This document shows, piece after piece, positions 16,461 through 25,093 of a stretch of 64,000 nt of DNA. Origin of the DNA: CATQHS01 sp965203375 (lineage in GTDB: Bacteria; Actinomycetota; Acidimicrobiia; Acidimicrobiales; Aldehydirespiratoraceae); the NCBI GenBank assembly GCA_965203375.1, contig OZ241886.1:930001-994000 (forward strand), given 5' to 3'. How positions within the stretch are numbered: position 1 is the stretch's first letter; every line of letters begins with the position of its first letter. The notes under the pieces are model-generated. The model was not told the origin of the DNA and did no database searches. It saw only the letters and a program-made list of their open reading frames with translations. The position numbers and the translations under genes were made by a program.

Positions 16461-16826
16461 ATGCAGGAGACGAAGGAGTTCGTCTCAGACATGTTAAAGC
16501 TACGATTGAAGGCTCCTGCTAACCCTAAAGCTTTAAAGATGGCGGCCTCTCGAATCGCTGACAACCTTCAAAGCCAAGCCACACATTCGCCTAGTATCGG
16601 CCACACTGAAGCACGAGCAGCAGGAATACCTACTAAACATAGTGATACGCTACCTTCAGGACGCTGGGAAATGCTCTGGGCACTGCATACAATGTATGTG
16701 GCTCGATATGGCCCCTTCTTCAACGATGCTCTTGTGATTGAAGGCAATAACGCCTCATTTGCCATTCCAAGTACAGCCCCCCGCCCTGATAAGAGGGATT
16801 CGACAGAACCTCCTGCAGGTACATAA
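16461..16826 (+). CDS. Hypothetical protein, probably a 5'-truncated or frameshifted gene
   Basis: 121 codons from an ATG without a clear ribosome site. The same frame is open and looks coding upstream to about 16362 (GALLVDIDGIAYQAVKAA), but has no start there; another frame upstream (PPQDNNKSTPFFQSIP...) looks like the missing N-terminus. A frameshift near 16405-16415 is therefore likely. The C-terminus from about residue 100 runs into DNA that belongs to the opposite-strand gene at 16815-17060, so the 3' end may be a junction. No family recognised. Confidence 0.4.
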   Translation: MQETKEFVSDMLKLRLKAPANPKALKMAASRIADNLQSQATHSPSIGHTEARAAGIPTKHSDTLPSGRWEMLWALHTMYVARYGPFFNDALVIEGNNASFAIPSTAPRPDKRDSTEPPAGT

Positions 16827-17060
16827 AGCTTCTGGGTGGAGCGGGCGAGCCAGCCGCCGACCATCGGCCCCCACATCTGCGGCAAGAACGTCCAGTAGAT
16901 GAGGTGGACGACCAGCGCTCTGATCCATTTTCAACGGATCGGGTCCGGTGTCGGCGTTCCTGTAATGCCGGATCATGTAGGGGCGCACCTGCATCCCCAT
17001 GCACACCACCCACCAGACGGTGAGCCCGAGAACTAGCCACCAGCCCGTGCTCACGTTCAT
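16815..17060 (-). pseudogene. Two-helix small membrane protein, frameshifted
   Basis: The ATG at 17060 follows GAGGTAAGG and opens MNVSTGWWLVLGLTVWWVVC, a transmembrane helix, then HYRNADTGPDPLKMDQ. At about 16917 the coding signal jumps frame and continues ALVVHLIYWTFLPQMWGPM, a second helix, then ARSTQKLY. A one-base indel explains the switch. The reading then runs into unrelated DNA, so the 3' end is lost at a junction. It lies just downstream of the secreted protein gene on the same strand. Family unknown. Confidence 0.55.
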
Positions 17061-17100
17061 TGGCCTTACCTCAGTGCATCCCGATTTGAGCGGTATTGGC

Positions 17101-18156
17101 TTATCTCAGGTCGCCCCAGTCGTAGCGGCGCATCTGAGAGTCGGGGACGGCAAGGCAAGCTTCGCCCAGATCCTCGGGGGTGCCCATCCATTGCTGAACT
17201 ACATCAGGCAGCCCGTCTGCCAGTGTGCCGTTCTGGTGGGCGGCTTTCATCGCCTCACGGAATATGGCGGCCCCGGCCCAGTCGAGCGTCCGCCCGTGAG
17301 CGTTGGAGTAAAGCCGGTGGTTTCTTAGCCAACTGGCCTTCCGCTTGTTCGGGTCGGTGTTGAACGAAACGGTCGGGGTGTTTGCCGGCCGGTTTACATA
17401 CTTGTAGGTCCCCCAGTCGTCGCTGACCGCCCGACCGCACCGGACACCGAGGTAAGACACCCACGACTCGACTGACGGTGCAATGTCTGTCTTCGTGTAG
17501 TGCAGCCGCCCGATATGGGCGATCTCCTGGATGCACCAGTAGCCCTCGCCTTCAGCGGCGAACCCGGCGTGATGCCGGTAGTAGAGATGCCCGTCGAAAA
17601 CGACCTCGCTGTCGCTATGCCTGTGGGGGCGGTTGTGGACGCTGAGCGTCGTCCAGCCGCACGGCTTGGGGATCGCCGCAACCGGCGGCAGGGTCACAGT
17701 CGGGGGCGGAGGCTCGGTGGTGGTCGGTGGTTCGGGCTCGTCTTCGCCTGGCCCGGCCCCGGGTCCGGTGCCCTCACCGTCTTCGTTGACCCGGGCGACC
17801 GGGCCGGGCTGCGCCGCTTCGCAGTCCCCGTCGAGCCCGCACACTCCACGGGTCAGCACGACAGCGGCCTCTGCCCGGGTGAGCGTGCTGTTACCGTCAT
17901 CGTCGGTGTAACGATCCAGCAACCGACCGAGCACCACTTCGGACTGCCGGTTGGTGAGGGTCTGGTCGGGCCGGAACGTTTTATCGACGTACCCCTGGAA
18001 CAGCCCCTTTGAGTTGGCGAGCACGATCTCGGCTTCGTGCTCGTGGCCGCTGGTGTCGCTGAACGGCGAGGTGCCCACGGCGACGACTGTGCCTGCTGTG
18101 AGCACCACGGCGGCGACCGCAACGGCGATGGTCTTGGCGAAGGGGTGATGGGTCAT
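17101..18156 (-). CDS. Secreted protein with SLH-like repeats and Pro/Thr linker
   Basis: 351 residues. A signal-type helix (about 8-28) precedes two SLH-like segments: SPFSDTSGHEHEAEIVLANS with FQGYVDKTFRPDQTLTNRQ, and a second copy DDDGNSTLTRAEAAVVLTRG. SLH repeats bind cell-wall polymers. A linker rich in Glu, Pro and Thr (PEPPTTTEPPPPTVTLPPV) leads to a 190-residue C-terminal domain with four Cys, several Trp and His, which I do not recognise. It is likely exported and wall-attached. The gene ends close to the frameshifted membrane gene and lies inside the island. Confidence 0.65.
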   Translation of the reverse strand: MTHHPFAKTIAVAVAAVVLTAGTVVAVGTSPFSDTSGHEHEAEIVLANSKGLFQGYVDKTFRPDQTLTNRQSEVVLGRLLDRYTDDDGNSTLTRAEAAVVLTRGVCGLDGDCEAAQPGPVARVNEDGEGTGPGAGPGEDEPEPPTTTEPPPPTVTLPPVAAIPKPCGWTTLSVHNRPHRHSDSEVVFDGHLYYRHHAGFAAEGEGYWCIQEIAHIGRLHYTKTDIAPSVESWVSYLGVRCGRAVSDDWGTYKYVNRPANTPTVSFNTDPNKRKASWLRNHRLYSNAHGRTLDWAGAAIFREAMKAAHQNGTLADGLPDVVQQWMGTPEDLGEACLAVPDSQMRRYDWGDLR

Positions 18157-19358
18157 TGGTCAGGGTCCGTCCTTCAGGGTGACCACAGTCTCCCAGAAGG
18201 GTGTGACAGCGACCCTTGCGCCCGGACGGTCCGCCCCGCTTCGCGGAGGTTCAAGGGTTACCGCTGCTGAGCGTGTCATATTCTGTGTGCATAACATTCC
18301 CCATCCGGGTTGCTCAGGAGTCGCAGCATAGCACCTAGCGCCTGAACGAACGCCGTCCCCGAAACGGTGGCCGCCGTCTCGCGGGCCGCCCCTGCTGGGT
18401 GCCGTCCGGCTGGGTCACGATCAGCGGATCGGGGGCGATGCGCCGCCTGACCTGCCGCCGTCTGGCCGCTGGCCGTCTGCGCCTGTCCCTGACCCCGCAA
18501 ATCCACGCCGCTGCGCGGATTGCCGGGCCGTTCTGTCTGGCCCCGTGTCATGGCCGAACGGTCGGCGCATGACCGAACTGGACTTGGCGGACGCGGCGGG
18601 CGGTGGTGCTGCTCTCGCCCGTCTTGCGCCTGGACCGCACGCTTAGCCTAGCTATGCCTCTTTCGACGCCGCGAAACCCCAGCATGAGACGGGCGGGTCG
18701 TTGCCTAACCCGGTCCAAGTCGTTACGGGCACCAGACCGGCAGGACCCACTGACCAGGGATGGAGCAAATTACGCGCCACCCCCAGCCTGGTCACCGCGA
18801 ACGGTGCCGCCCCAAGGTGTGAACGGCGGATGGCAAACGGCCGCCCGCTCGCCAGGGCTCGAGTGGGCGGCCACCGAGAAGCAGATACAAGCCATCCTCT
18901 TCGCTCGATTCACTGCGGCGCGTGAGTACGCTGTGGCCGGTCAGTGGCCCCAACGTCAAAGATGCAAGAGAGTTCCCCGATGAACAGCTTCAGTTAGGGA
19001 TTTATATACGGTGTTACCCAAATAGACGGTGTTGGTAGGGTCGCATACGGGGCTGGCGCGAATTAGCTCCACTCCAGGTCAGGGCTCTGCCGGATCTGGC
19101 CCGGGAACGAAAATCGCGGGTTTTGGGAACGGTTTTCTCAGGAACAGCCCGTTTCGGGTCCTGACCTGGGGTTACGCTGGGCTGCGGGTTGGGCCGGGGC
19201 TGGCGGCAGGGGCTTGGGGCCGGGGAGATCGTCAGACAGATTTCAGCGGCCGGGGTTTCTCGTACAGCGAGACGATCTCGCTATCGCCGGGTCCGGCGGG
19301 TGCCGCGATCCCGACCGACGATGCGGCCACCGTGAGAGCGCGGCCCGGGGCGGGGGCC
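18157..19358 (+). other. No supportable gene (about 1.2 kb), with repeat copy B at its right
   Basis: Overlapping frames (18276-18551 minus, 18603-18983 plus and others) lack ribosome sites and motifs. The right part contains the IS630-end repeat at 19051-19180. I read this as decayed mobile DNA. Confidence 0.5.
19051..19180 (+). repeat. IS630-end repeat, copy B
   Basis: Similar to 14101-14228 along its length, with few mismatches. It keeps the inverted arms ccaggtcagg (19074-19083) and cctgacctgg (19160-19169) and the core aatcgcgggttttgggaacg. It begins ggctggcgcgaattagct, which is the codon tail of the IS630 remnant at copy A. Confidence 0.82.
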
Positions 19359-19958
19359 TTACATCTCGGCGGCGGGCTCGGCTCGGCGGGCGCGGGCATC
19401 TCGCCGTAGCTGGCCCCACGCCGTGTATGCCCTATCGAATCTACGGTTGATCTCTTCGTTAGTGGCGTGCCATTCTTTGCTGCCTTCGTACACCGCTCGG
19501 TTGTATTTAGATTTCACGTACGCCTGGATCATTCGCCCCCGCACCATGCTCAATATTGCCCTAGCAACTATTGTGAAATTTTCCAAGCTGGCCTGTCTGT
19601 CGCGAGCCGCATCACGGAACTCGTCTCCCTCCATAATCTGCTCGCAATCACAGACAATAAAGAACAGGCATGCCGCGTTGAGAAAATCAGGCATCAATAT
19701 GTCCTGCGAGGCCAACTGCCATGTCATCTCCGCAATCCTGCTCGCCTTGGCCCTAACCTTGTCTGGCAGGGATGTCAAATCACCGCCCTGATAGCCGTCG
19801 CGCAGCCAGTCCACAGGCGGGATTAACAGTTTGGGCTCTATCTTCATCCCGTTTGTGGCGGCGATCCTCTCTATCCATTCGATATAATATACCACGAGAC
19901 GTTCTATGTCTTCGATCCCTATCTTGCCGAAACTTGGGGTTGGGACAGTTTCATTCAT
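19359..19958 (-). CDS. Hypothetical protein, third gene of the AAA+ operon
   Basis: 199 residues, overlapping the 3' end of the upstream gene by 8 bp, so the two are co-translated. The chain is helical and acidic in the first half (GIEDIERLVVYYIEWIERIA), includes one short hydrophobic stretch with Cys (FLNAACLFFIVCDCEQI), and ends in an Arg/Ala-rich tail. AT-rich codon use over the first 180 codons switches to GC-rich in the last 15, where the gene meets GC-rich island DNA; the original 3' end may have been replaced. No family recognised. Confidence 0.6.
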   Translation of the reverse strand: MNETVPTPSFGKIGIEDIERLVVYYIEWIERIAATNGMKIEPKLLIPPVDWLRDGYQGGDLTSLPDKVRAKASRIAEMTWQLASQDILMPDFLNAACLFFIVCDCEQIMEGDEFRDAARDRQASLENFTIVARAILSMVRGRMIQAYVKSKYNRAVYEGSKEWHATNEEINRRFDRAYTAWGQLRRDARARRAEPAAEM

Positions 19959-21015
19959 TGGCTATGATACCTCCCTGCGGGGGGTTAAACAGATTCAAGT
20001 CTTCATCCACATAATAAGGCACAGCCCCGTAAAAGGCTGTGTCATACCAGAATTGCTGTATCTTCTTTTGGCGCTTCTTTCCCAGTTTTTGCCAAAACTG
20101 CGGGTGTATGTAGAGATTTTCGCTATCTTGTAATGCTAATTTCGATACAGAAGCTCTAAACATCGGGTCGCCGGGCTCCCTCCAATGGCGCTCTAGGTAA
20201 CGCTGTAATTCCTCTTCGTATTCTCGAAAGGTTACGCAAGCCAGTAGGCATTCAGACATTCCAGGCAGTAGAGTGAAAGATGCGCCAGCGGGATGTAAAG
20301 GTGTTACATCGTCAAAGAAGATAAATTGGGAATATGACCAAGTCTTGTCACATGGGGCTATGCGCACGCCGCGTTGAATAACAGAACTCCACTGTTTGCG
20401 CATGTATAAATCGTCCAACCGAACTTTGTGCCGTAAGATCGTCATGGCGACAAGAATGTGATGGGCGAACGGGTCTCCAAACTTTTCTGGTGTTCCAAAC
20501 TTCACGTAGTCTCTTGCCAGATAATGGCGTAAAAAGGCTACCTGTTTGCTGCTAGCGTGCATCATTGCTCTGTACAATAGTAGAAAAGCGAACTTGCTAG
20601 TCAGTTCGTCGGCGTTTTGGACCATCGTCCATTTCGCTGTGCCGGGCAAGGTATATGACGGCAAATCCATATAAGAGATGTTGTCCAACTCTGCCCAAAG
20701 CTGGTTATCATGTTGAAGGCATAACCCTTTAAATGCAGAAGCCTGGTTTATGCCTACCGGTTTAAAAAATGATCCCATATGGCCAGCAAGAAATGGTTTA
20801 CCTTTTGGGGGGTTGTACGGTGCGACAACCCGTCCGTTGTGGCTCAGGTGGGCTAGGGCAATTTTTTTGGAAATAGAATGATTGTTTGAAGGCGCGGCGC
20901 GGCATCTCGGATATAAGCAAAACCCGGTGTCGTAAGAGGTAAACATCTGTAGGAGTTCAACGATCTCGTCTTCGGAGATCTCGTATTCGTCGGCCACGTC
21001 CTTCCTCCTCTTCAC
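19951..21015 (-). CDS. Protein with Cys/His 'SHSI'-type zinc motif, possible HNH-like nuclease
   Basis: 354 residues from a GTG at 21015. The N-terminal region has CLYPRC followed by NNHSISKKIALAHLSHNGRV and later INQASAFKGLCLQHDNQLW. The order C-x4-C, N-H-S-I, and G-x-C-x2-H-D recurs in many uncharacterised bacterial proteins and resembles a treble-clef/HNH-like metal site. The remainder is helical with scattered aromatic residues. It lies between a TRIP13-like AAA+ gene and a 199-residue partner on the same strand. Low GC and position in the island point to transfer. A role in DNA or RNA cleavage is an inference from the metal motif. Confidence 0.6.
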   Translation of the reverse strand: MKRRKDVADEYEISEDEIVELLQMFTSYDTGFCLYPRCRAAPSNNHSISKKIALAHLSHNGRVVAPYNPPKGKPFLAGHMGSFFKPVGINQASAFKGLCLQHDNQLWAELDNISYMDLPSYTLPGTAKWTMVQNADELTSKFAFLLLYRAMMHASSKQVAFLRHYLARDYVKFGTPEKFGDPFAHHILVAMTILRHKVRLDDLYMRKQWSSVIQRGVRIAPCDKTWSYSQFIFFDDVTPLHPAGASFTLLPGMSECLLACVTFREYEEELQRYLERHWREPGDPMFRASVSKLALQDSENLYIHPQFWQKLGKKRQKKIQQFWYDTAFYGAVPYYVDEDLNLFNPPQGGIIANE

Positions 21016-21145
21016 AACAGTCTAGAAACACCCGCGCCAAGTCTCTTACGAGCTTCGGGTGGCGGATCAACGACGTCGATAACAGCGCGCCAAGTCTGGG
21101 CCGAGGTCCGAGCCGGGACCGCCGCGAAGCGGCGAACGTGTGTCG

Positions 21146-22061
21146 TCACCGGAAGTCCTTGGCCTCGATGACGGCGGGCAGCAAAGCGTCGACGTTGAGT
21201 CGGGTGAAGTCGAGATGTGGGTCCATTGCCGCAGCCGCGGCCACCAGTTTGCGCAAAGATCGGCTGTCCAGCCCGTCGCTGGCGTCGATGACCTCGTGGA
21301 ACCTTGGGTCGGCTAGCACAGCGCCGGTTCCAGGCCAGGCGTCGTCGACTGCGGTGATCGTGTGGCGGAGGAATGGCAAGACGGGCTTCGCTGTCGAGAA
21401 GGCTGAAGCGATGGAGAACGTCGGCGCGGCTCACGAACGCGTTGTCTACAGTGTCATCGAAGTTGGTGGTGGCTACCACTAAGAAGTCGGGGCAGTTCGC
21501 GGCGAGGCGGTCAAGGCTCGATAGCGCAGCGTCGCAGGCCCGATGCACGTCGATGGGGTTCGCCTGGCGGCTCAGACCGGCTCGATCGGTCACTAGAGTC
21601 TCGACCTCGTCGAAAAGAACGATGGTGACTTGCTCGGCGGCGACCGGCTCGATGGTCGTCGTGAAGAGTTCGTCGACGGCTCGCTGGCTCCGCCCCAACG
21701 CGGAAGAGGTGAGTTCGTGCGGATCGACCTCGATGTAGACCACTCGACCGGCGGCAGTTGGAAGTCCGGCGGCCACCCGGCTGGCAAGCCCGCGGGCCAC
21801 TGTCGTCTTCCCGGTGCCGGGAGGGCCGGCCAACAAAACGATCCCGTGCAGTGGCAGGGCCGCAGCGTCGACTTTCGCCCGCATCGTCATGGTCGTGGCG
21901 CTCTGGCGCTCCAACCGGGCTTTGTCGTCGCCGGGCATCACGATCGCTTCCCACCCGGCATCGAAGGCGGCGTCTGGCAGCCATCGGGAATCGGCGATGC
22001 CGGGCGTATCCGCCGAGACGGGTGCTGCGTTGGGTAGCGGTCGCACGTTGGCAGCGGTCAT
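21146..22061 (-). pseudogene. TRIP13/Pch2-like AAA+ ATPase, frameshifted
   Basis: The ATG at 22061 follows GGAGAAGCC. The chain has Walker A GPPGTGKTT, Walker B IVLFDEVETL, and VVATTNFDDTVDNAFVSRAD, the sensor region typical of TRIP13/Pch2. Near 21370 the similarity leaves this frame (EARLAIPPPHDH) and continues in another (LPFLRHTITAVDDAWPGTG) to a stop at 21146, ending GLDSRSLRKLVAAAAAMDP. One extra C in attcctccgcc would explain the shift. The unshifted frame runs on to 21012 without similarity. Bacterial TRIP13-like ATPases remodel HORMA proteins in CBASS defence; no HORMA gene is visible here. Host-like GC, unlike its operon partners. Confidence 0.75.
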
Positions 22062-22180
22062 GGCTTCTCCGATTGCGGACGGCTCAGTGAAATTACAGCC
22101 CTGGCATTCTACTGCTGGAATTGCAATCCACAACCTTGACATTGCAGACATTTCGGGATATTGGGGCACAATCCAGGGAC

Positions 22181-22260
22181 GGCGCGCCAAGGCTCTGCAG
22201 CAGGTCAGGGCGTCCGCTGGTTCCGGCCCGAGATCAGAAACGCGGGTCTTGGGAACCCGC
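22181..22260 (+). repeat. IS630-end repeat, diverged copy C
   Basis: Shares caggtcaggg, ggcccg.ga and cgcgggt.ttgggaac in the same order and similar spacing as copies A and B. The right half is missing. It lies in the 358-bp gene-free interval upstream of the AAA+ gene (22062-22419), which holds nothing else I can support. Confidence 0.6.
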
Positions 22261-22419
22261 GGGGTGGACGCCAAGGACCTGTAGAGGGATCGCGGTGCGG
22301 TGGGCGCTGGCTACTCGGTGATGGCCGGCGACTCGCCGAACTGAGGGGGCATCGAGGGAGTGTCACACCCGTCTGAGAGAGTGCCCACACCACCGACCAT
22401 CCCAGAGGGGCAGGTAGAT

Positions 22420-22698
22420 ATGAGCACCCGTATCCGTGTACTAATCGCCGTGGCTGCCGTCGTAGTCACAGTCTCAGCGGCCGTGACCGCTGTCACTGCT
22501 GTCGCCGTTTATGAGCAGGCCGAAGCCGAGGCTCAAGCCAGGGAAGATCACAACCGATTGGTCGGGGCAGTGCGAGAACGTCTGTTGACCTCGATGAGCG
22601 ACGATTGTTACGGGTCTCGCGTCAACTCGGCGCCGCAGCAGACCGTCTGCTTGTTGGAGTACGTCGCCACATTGCAGGCGATCCAGTTTGCTCCGTAG
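22420..22698 (+). CDS. Small exported or membrane-anchored protein
   Basis: 92 residues from the ATG at 22420. An N-terminal hydrophobic helix (RVLIAVAAVVVTVSAAVTAV) is followed by a helical Glu/Ala segment and a small domain with two Cys (DDCYGSRVNSAPQQTVCLLE) that could form a disulfide outside the cell. The upstream GGGGCAGG is a fair ribosome site. The frame opens 60 bp earlier but that extension would bury the signal. No family recognised. Confidence 0.55.
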   Translation: MSTRIRVLIAVAAVVVTVSAAVTAVTAVAVYEQAEAEAQAREDHNRLVGAVRERLLTSMSDDCYGSRVNSAPQQTVCLLEYVATLQAIQFAP

Positions 22699-22823
22699 GT
22701 CCGGCCTTGCCCCCGGCACCCCGAGATGGTGCCGTGGACTTCGACTTGCAGATCCCCACACCTGAGCTTTGGCTATCAAAAGAGCCGCAACTCGCCGGGG
22801 AGCGGGCCGCCTCGGGCGGCACC

Positions 22824-23465
22824 TCAGCGGCCTCCGAGGGGGCGGGCGGCCGGGTCGGAGCGGGGGTCGCGGGGGGTCCAGGCCCCGGCCTCGACTGTGT
22901 CGAGGAACTCCCGCAGGAATTGGTTGAACAGGGCTGGCTCCTCCAGGTTGAGGGTGTAGCCGCTGCGGGGCAGGATCACCAGGCCGGCCATGGGGACGGC
23001 CCGCTTCAGCCACAGGCTCGGCTCCAGGCTCGGCTCGTCCTCGTCGCCGGCCATCACCAGCAGCGGCGCCTCCAACCCGGCCAGATCGGCCTCGAGCCCG
23101 TACAGGTTCGGGCGCCGCCCCTGCACCCGGCGCAGGGTGTTGGCCGCCCCCGCCGCCGGGTGCTCGGCCAAGGCGTCGGCGAACTCCTGCCAGCCCCGCT
23201 GGTCCTTGACCATGAACGGCACCCGCACCGACGCCGACCCGTGGGAGGCGGCCGCCGCTTCGGGGTCGTCGTCGTAGAAGGCGGCCAGGTTCTCCACGTC
23301 GGCCTTCCAGGCGTCGTCATGGGCGGTCCCGTAGCCGACGCCGGCGATGGCCAGCGACCTCACCCGGTCGGGGTGGCGGAGCCCGGTGTGCAGCGCGGCG
23401 AAGCCGCCCATCGACAGCCCCACCAGATGGGCCCGGTCGATGCCCAGGGCGTCGAGCCCCGGCAT
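22824..23465 (-). pseudogene. Alpha/beta hydrolase, 3' two thirds only
   Basis: 213 codons starting within the fold: LGIDRAHLVGLSMGGFAALH holds the nucleophile elbow G-x-S-x-G, and LLVMAGDEDEP with later residues covers the acid region. The usual catalytic His is replaced: where members have GHT, this chain has RSGYTLNLEEP. The first 90 or so residues of a normal hydrolase (the first strands and oxyanion loop) are absent. A matching N-terminal piece lies on the same strand at 24985-25070, beyond a toxin-antitoxin pair. The gene was probably split by insertion and then decayed. Confidence 0.75.
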
Positions 23466-23800
23466 CTGACGGCCCGCGTCTGGTCCGCCGCCCGGGCCGC
23501 GTGTCTGCCCTGGGCCAATCCGGAATCAGCCCGAGCCCGCCGGGGAGATCGCCGAGCGCCGGGCGGAGAGCCCCGTCCGTTCGTTCCGCTACTCGCCCGG
23601 CGGCCCTGAGTCGTGGAAGCTTTCGCCGTGCCCCGGCGGGCAGGCCGCTATTCAGGTCCGGCCGCCGCCTGGGGGCGCCTCCTAAAGTAGGCACATGGCC
23701 GGGTCGCTGGAAGACCGAGCACTGCGGCGGTTTGTGGTAGCCGCGGCCTGTGGTCTACCCTTGACCGGAGATAGCGGGTTTGGTGGTTCGGAGGTGCGCA
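23466..23800 (-). other. Degenerate spacer between hydrolase remnant and toxin-antitoxin pair
   Basis: GC-rich, with open frames but no motif. It may contain scrambled sequence from the middle of the hydrolase. The right end holds the promoter region of the antitoxin gene, with the ribosome site GGAGGTGCGCA just before 23801. Confidence 0.45.
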
Positions 23801-24505
23801 ATGGCTGATCAGCGCTTCGAGCGGCGCCTCTACACCGTGGCCGACGCGGCCAGGTTCGTCGGTATGAGCCCGTCGACGCTGAGAACCTGGACACGCGTCG
23901 ACGCGAGATATGCGACAGGCCGCTCGGCGGCGAAGCGGAACCCGGTGGTGACCGCTCTGGACGCTGACGGCCGAGACCGGAGATCCATACCGTTCATTGG
24001 CCTTGTGGAAGCGGCTGTGGTGCAAGCCTTCCGACAGACAGACCTTTCAATGCAAAGGATTCGACTTGCGTTGAGAGTGCTGAGCGAACAAGACGAACTG
24101 CAGCACGCGTTGGCGTCTCAGAAACTATACAGCGACGGGGCACATATCCTCTATGATTATGCCCGAGATCACGGCGACAGACCGCTTAGCCTTTTGACAT
24201 TAGTAGCAACAGGTCAGCGCGTATTCCACGAAATCATAGCCGAATATCTTGATCGCATTGAGTTCGGAGACACATGGGCATCGAGCATGATCTTGCCAGT
24301 GACAAAGCGCAAACTGCTTAGAGTTGTACCGGATGTGGCATCCGGGATGCCACTGTTCGTGCAGGGAGGGGCACCGCTTAAGGCTGTGCGGTCTCGGGTT
24401 GTCGCGGGCGAGCCAGTTGTATCCATAGCTCGTGACTATGAAGTTCCGGTAGAAGACATTGAAGAGGCGAATCGTGCCATCTGGCCGGAGAAGACAGCGG
24501 CCTAA
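23801..24505 (+). CDS. DUF433-type antitoxin with N-terminal MerR-like helix-turn-helix
   Basis: 234 residues from the ATG at 23801, behind GGAGGTGCGC. The N-terminus YTVADAARFVGMSPSTLRTW is a MerR-like helix-turn-helix. The C-terminal 60 residues (PLFVQGGAPLKAVRSRVVAG ... SIARDYEVPVEDIEEANRAI) match DUF433. This build (HTH, middle helical region, DUF433) is known in antitoxins that pair with PIN-like toxins. The next gene encodes such a toxin and overlaps this one. It likely binds both the toxin and the operon promoter. GC falls from N- to C-terminus. A second protein of the same design lies at 30575-31261. Confidence 0.8.
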   Translation: MADQRFERRLYTVADAARFVGMSPSTLRTWTRVDARYATGRSAAKRNPVVTALDADGRDRRSIPFIGLVEAAVVQAFRQTDLSMQRIRLALRVLSEQDELQHALASQKLYSDGAHILYDYARDHGDRPLSLLTLVATGQRVFHEIIAEYLDRIEFGDTWASSMILPVTKRKLLRVVPDVASGMPLFVQGGAPLKAVRSRVVAGEPVVSIARDYEVPVEDIEEANRAIWPEKTAA

Positions 24506-24926
24506 AACACCTAAACCCGTCTTTTTCCTGGATCGCTCTGTTGGCAAATATGATGTGGCAGAGGCGATTCAGAGCAGAGAGCTTGACGTCTTGCACATGT
24601 CAAGTGTTTTCCCGGACGACGGTCAATACATCGGGGCCCCTGAATGGATCAAGCGAGCGGATTATCATAATTGGATTGTGATTACCACAGACTGTTCAAT
24701 CATATCTGACCATACAGATGCTCTCTTAGAGTCCAGTCTGCGGGTATTCGCCTTCAGTAGCTCTCAACTGACCGGCGATCAAATGGAGGAGCGGATTTTG
24801 CATAACTTGAACCGGATTATTCAGCATGCCAATAAACCTGGGCCTTACGTGTATAAAATCTACGAGAAGAACGTCAAGCCGTATTGGTATCCACGTAAGG
24901 GAATTGACCCGCTCCGCCGCCGCTAA
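24474..24926 (+). CDS. PIN-like toxin (VapC45-type)
   Basis: About 150 residues from a GTG at 24474, overlapping the antitoxin by 32 bp; a TTG at 24459 is an alternative start. The chain has KPVFFLDRSVGKYDVAEAI with the first acidic residue of the fold, then DDGQYIGAPEWIKRA and WIVITTDCSI with a second Asp, typical of PIN-like nucleases. Such toxins cleave RNA. It is AT-rich compared with the flanks. Together with the preceding gene it forms a mobile toxin-antitoxin pair inside a disrupted hydrolase locus. Confidence 0.75.
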   Translation: MPSGRRRQRPKTPKPVFFLDRSVGKYDVAEAIQSRELDVLHMSSVFPDDGQYIGAPEWIKRADYHNWIVITTDCSIISDHTDALLESSLRVFAFSSSQLTGDQMEERILHNLNRIIQHANKPGPYVYKIYEKNVKPYWYPRKGIDPLRRR

Positions 24927-24984
24927 GCGAGCCCTGCAGCATCGGCGGGCCGGGCCGGGCCAACGCTTTCTCTGCTGGTCGCCG

Positions 24985-25070
24985 GAGAACTCGTGGATGA
25001 ACGCGATGGGGGCGCCCCGCTCGGTCTCCTCGTAGTAGAGCCGGACGCCCGCCGGACTCCAGGTAACCCC
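24985..25070 (-). pseudogene. Alpha/beta hydrolase, N-terminal remnant
   Basis: The minus strand encodes AGVRLYYEETERGAPIAFIH followed by EFSGD, the standard opening of an alpha/beta hydrolase (strand, G.G.P, then F.HEF.GD oxyanion segment). After QQRKRW the similarity ends. It is on the same strand and in the right order to be the missing front of 22824-23465. The two pieces are about 1.5 kb apart, with the toxin-antitoxin pair between them. Confidence 0.65.
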
Positions 25071-25093
25071 TGCCCGATTACTCTACGACGGCG

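Noticed and set aside
18230..18265. tRNA-like T-arm (ggttcaagggttacc)
   Set aside because: No matching acceptor, D or anticodon arms could be built around it.
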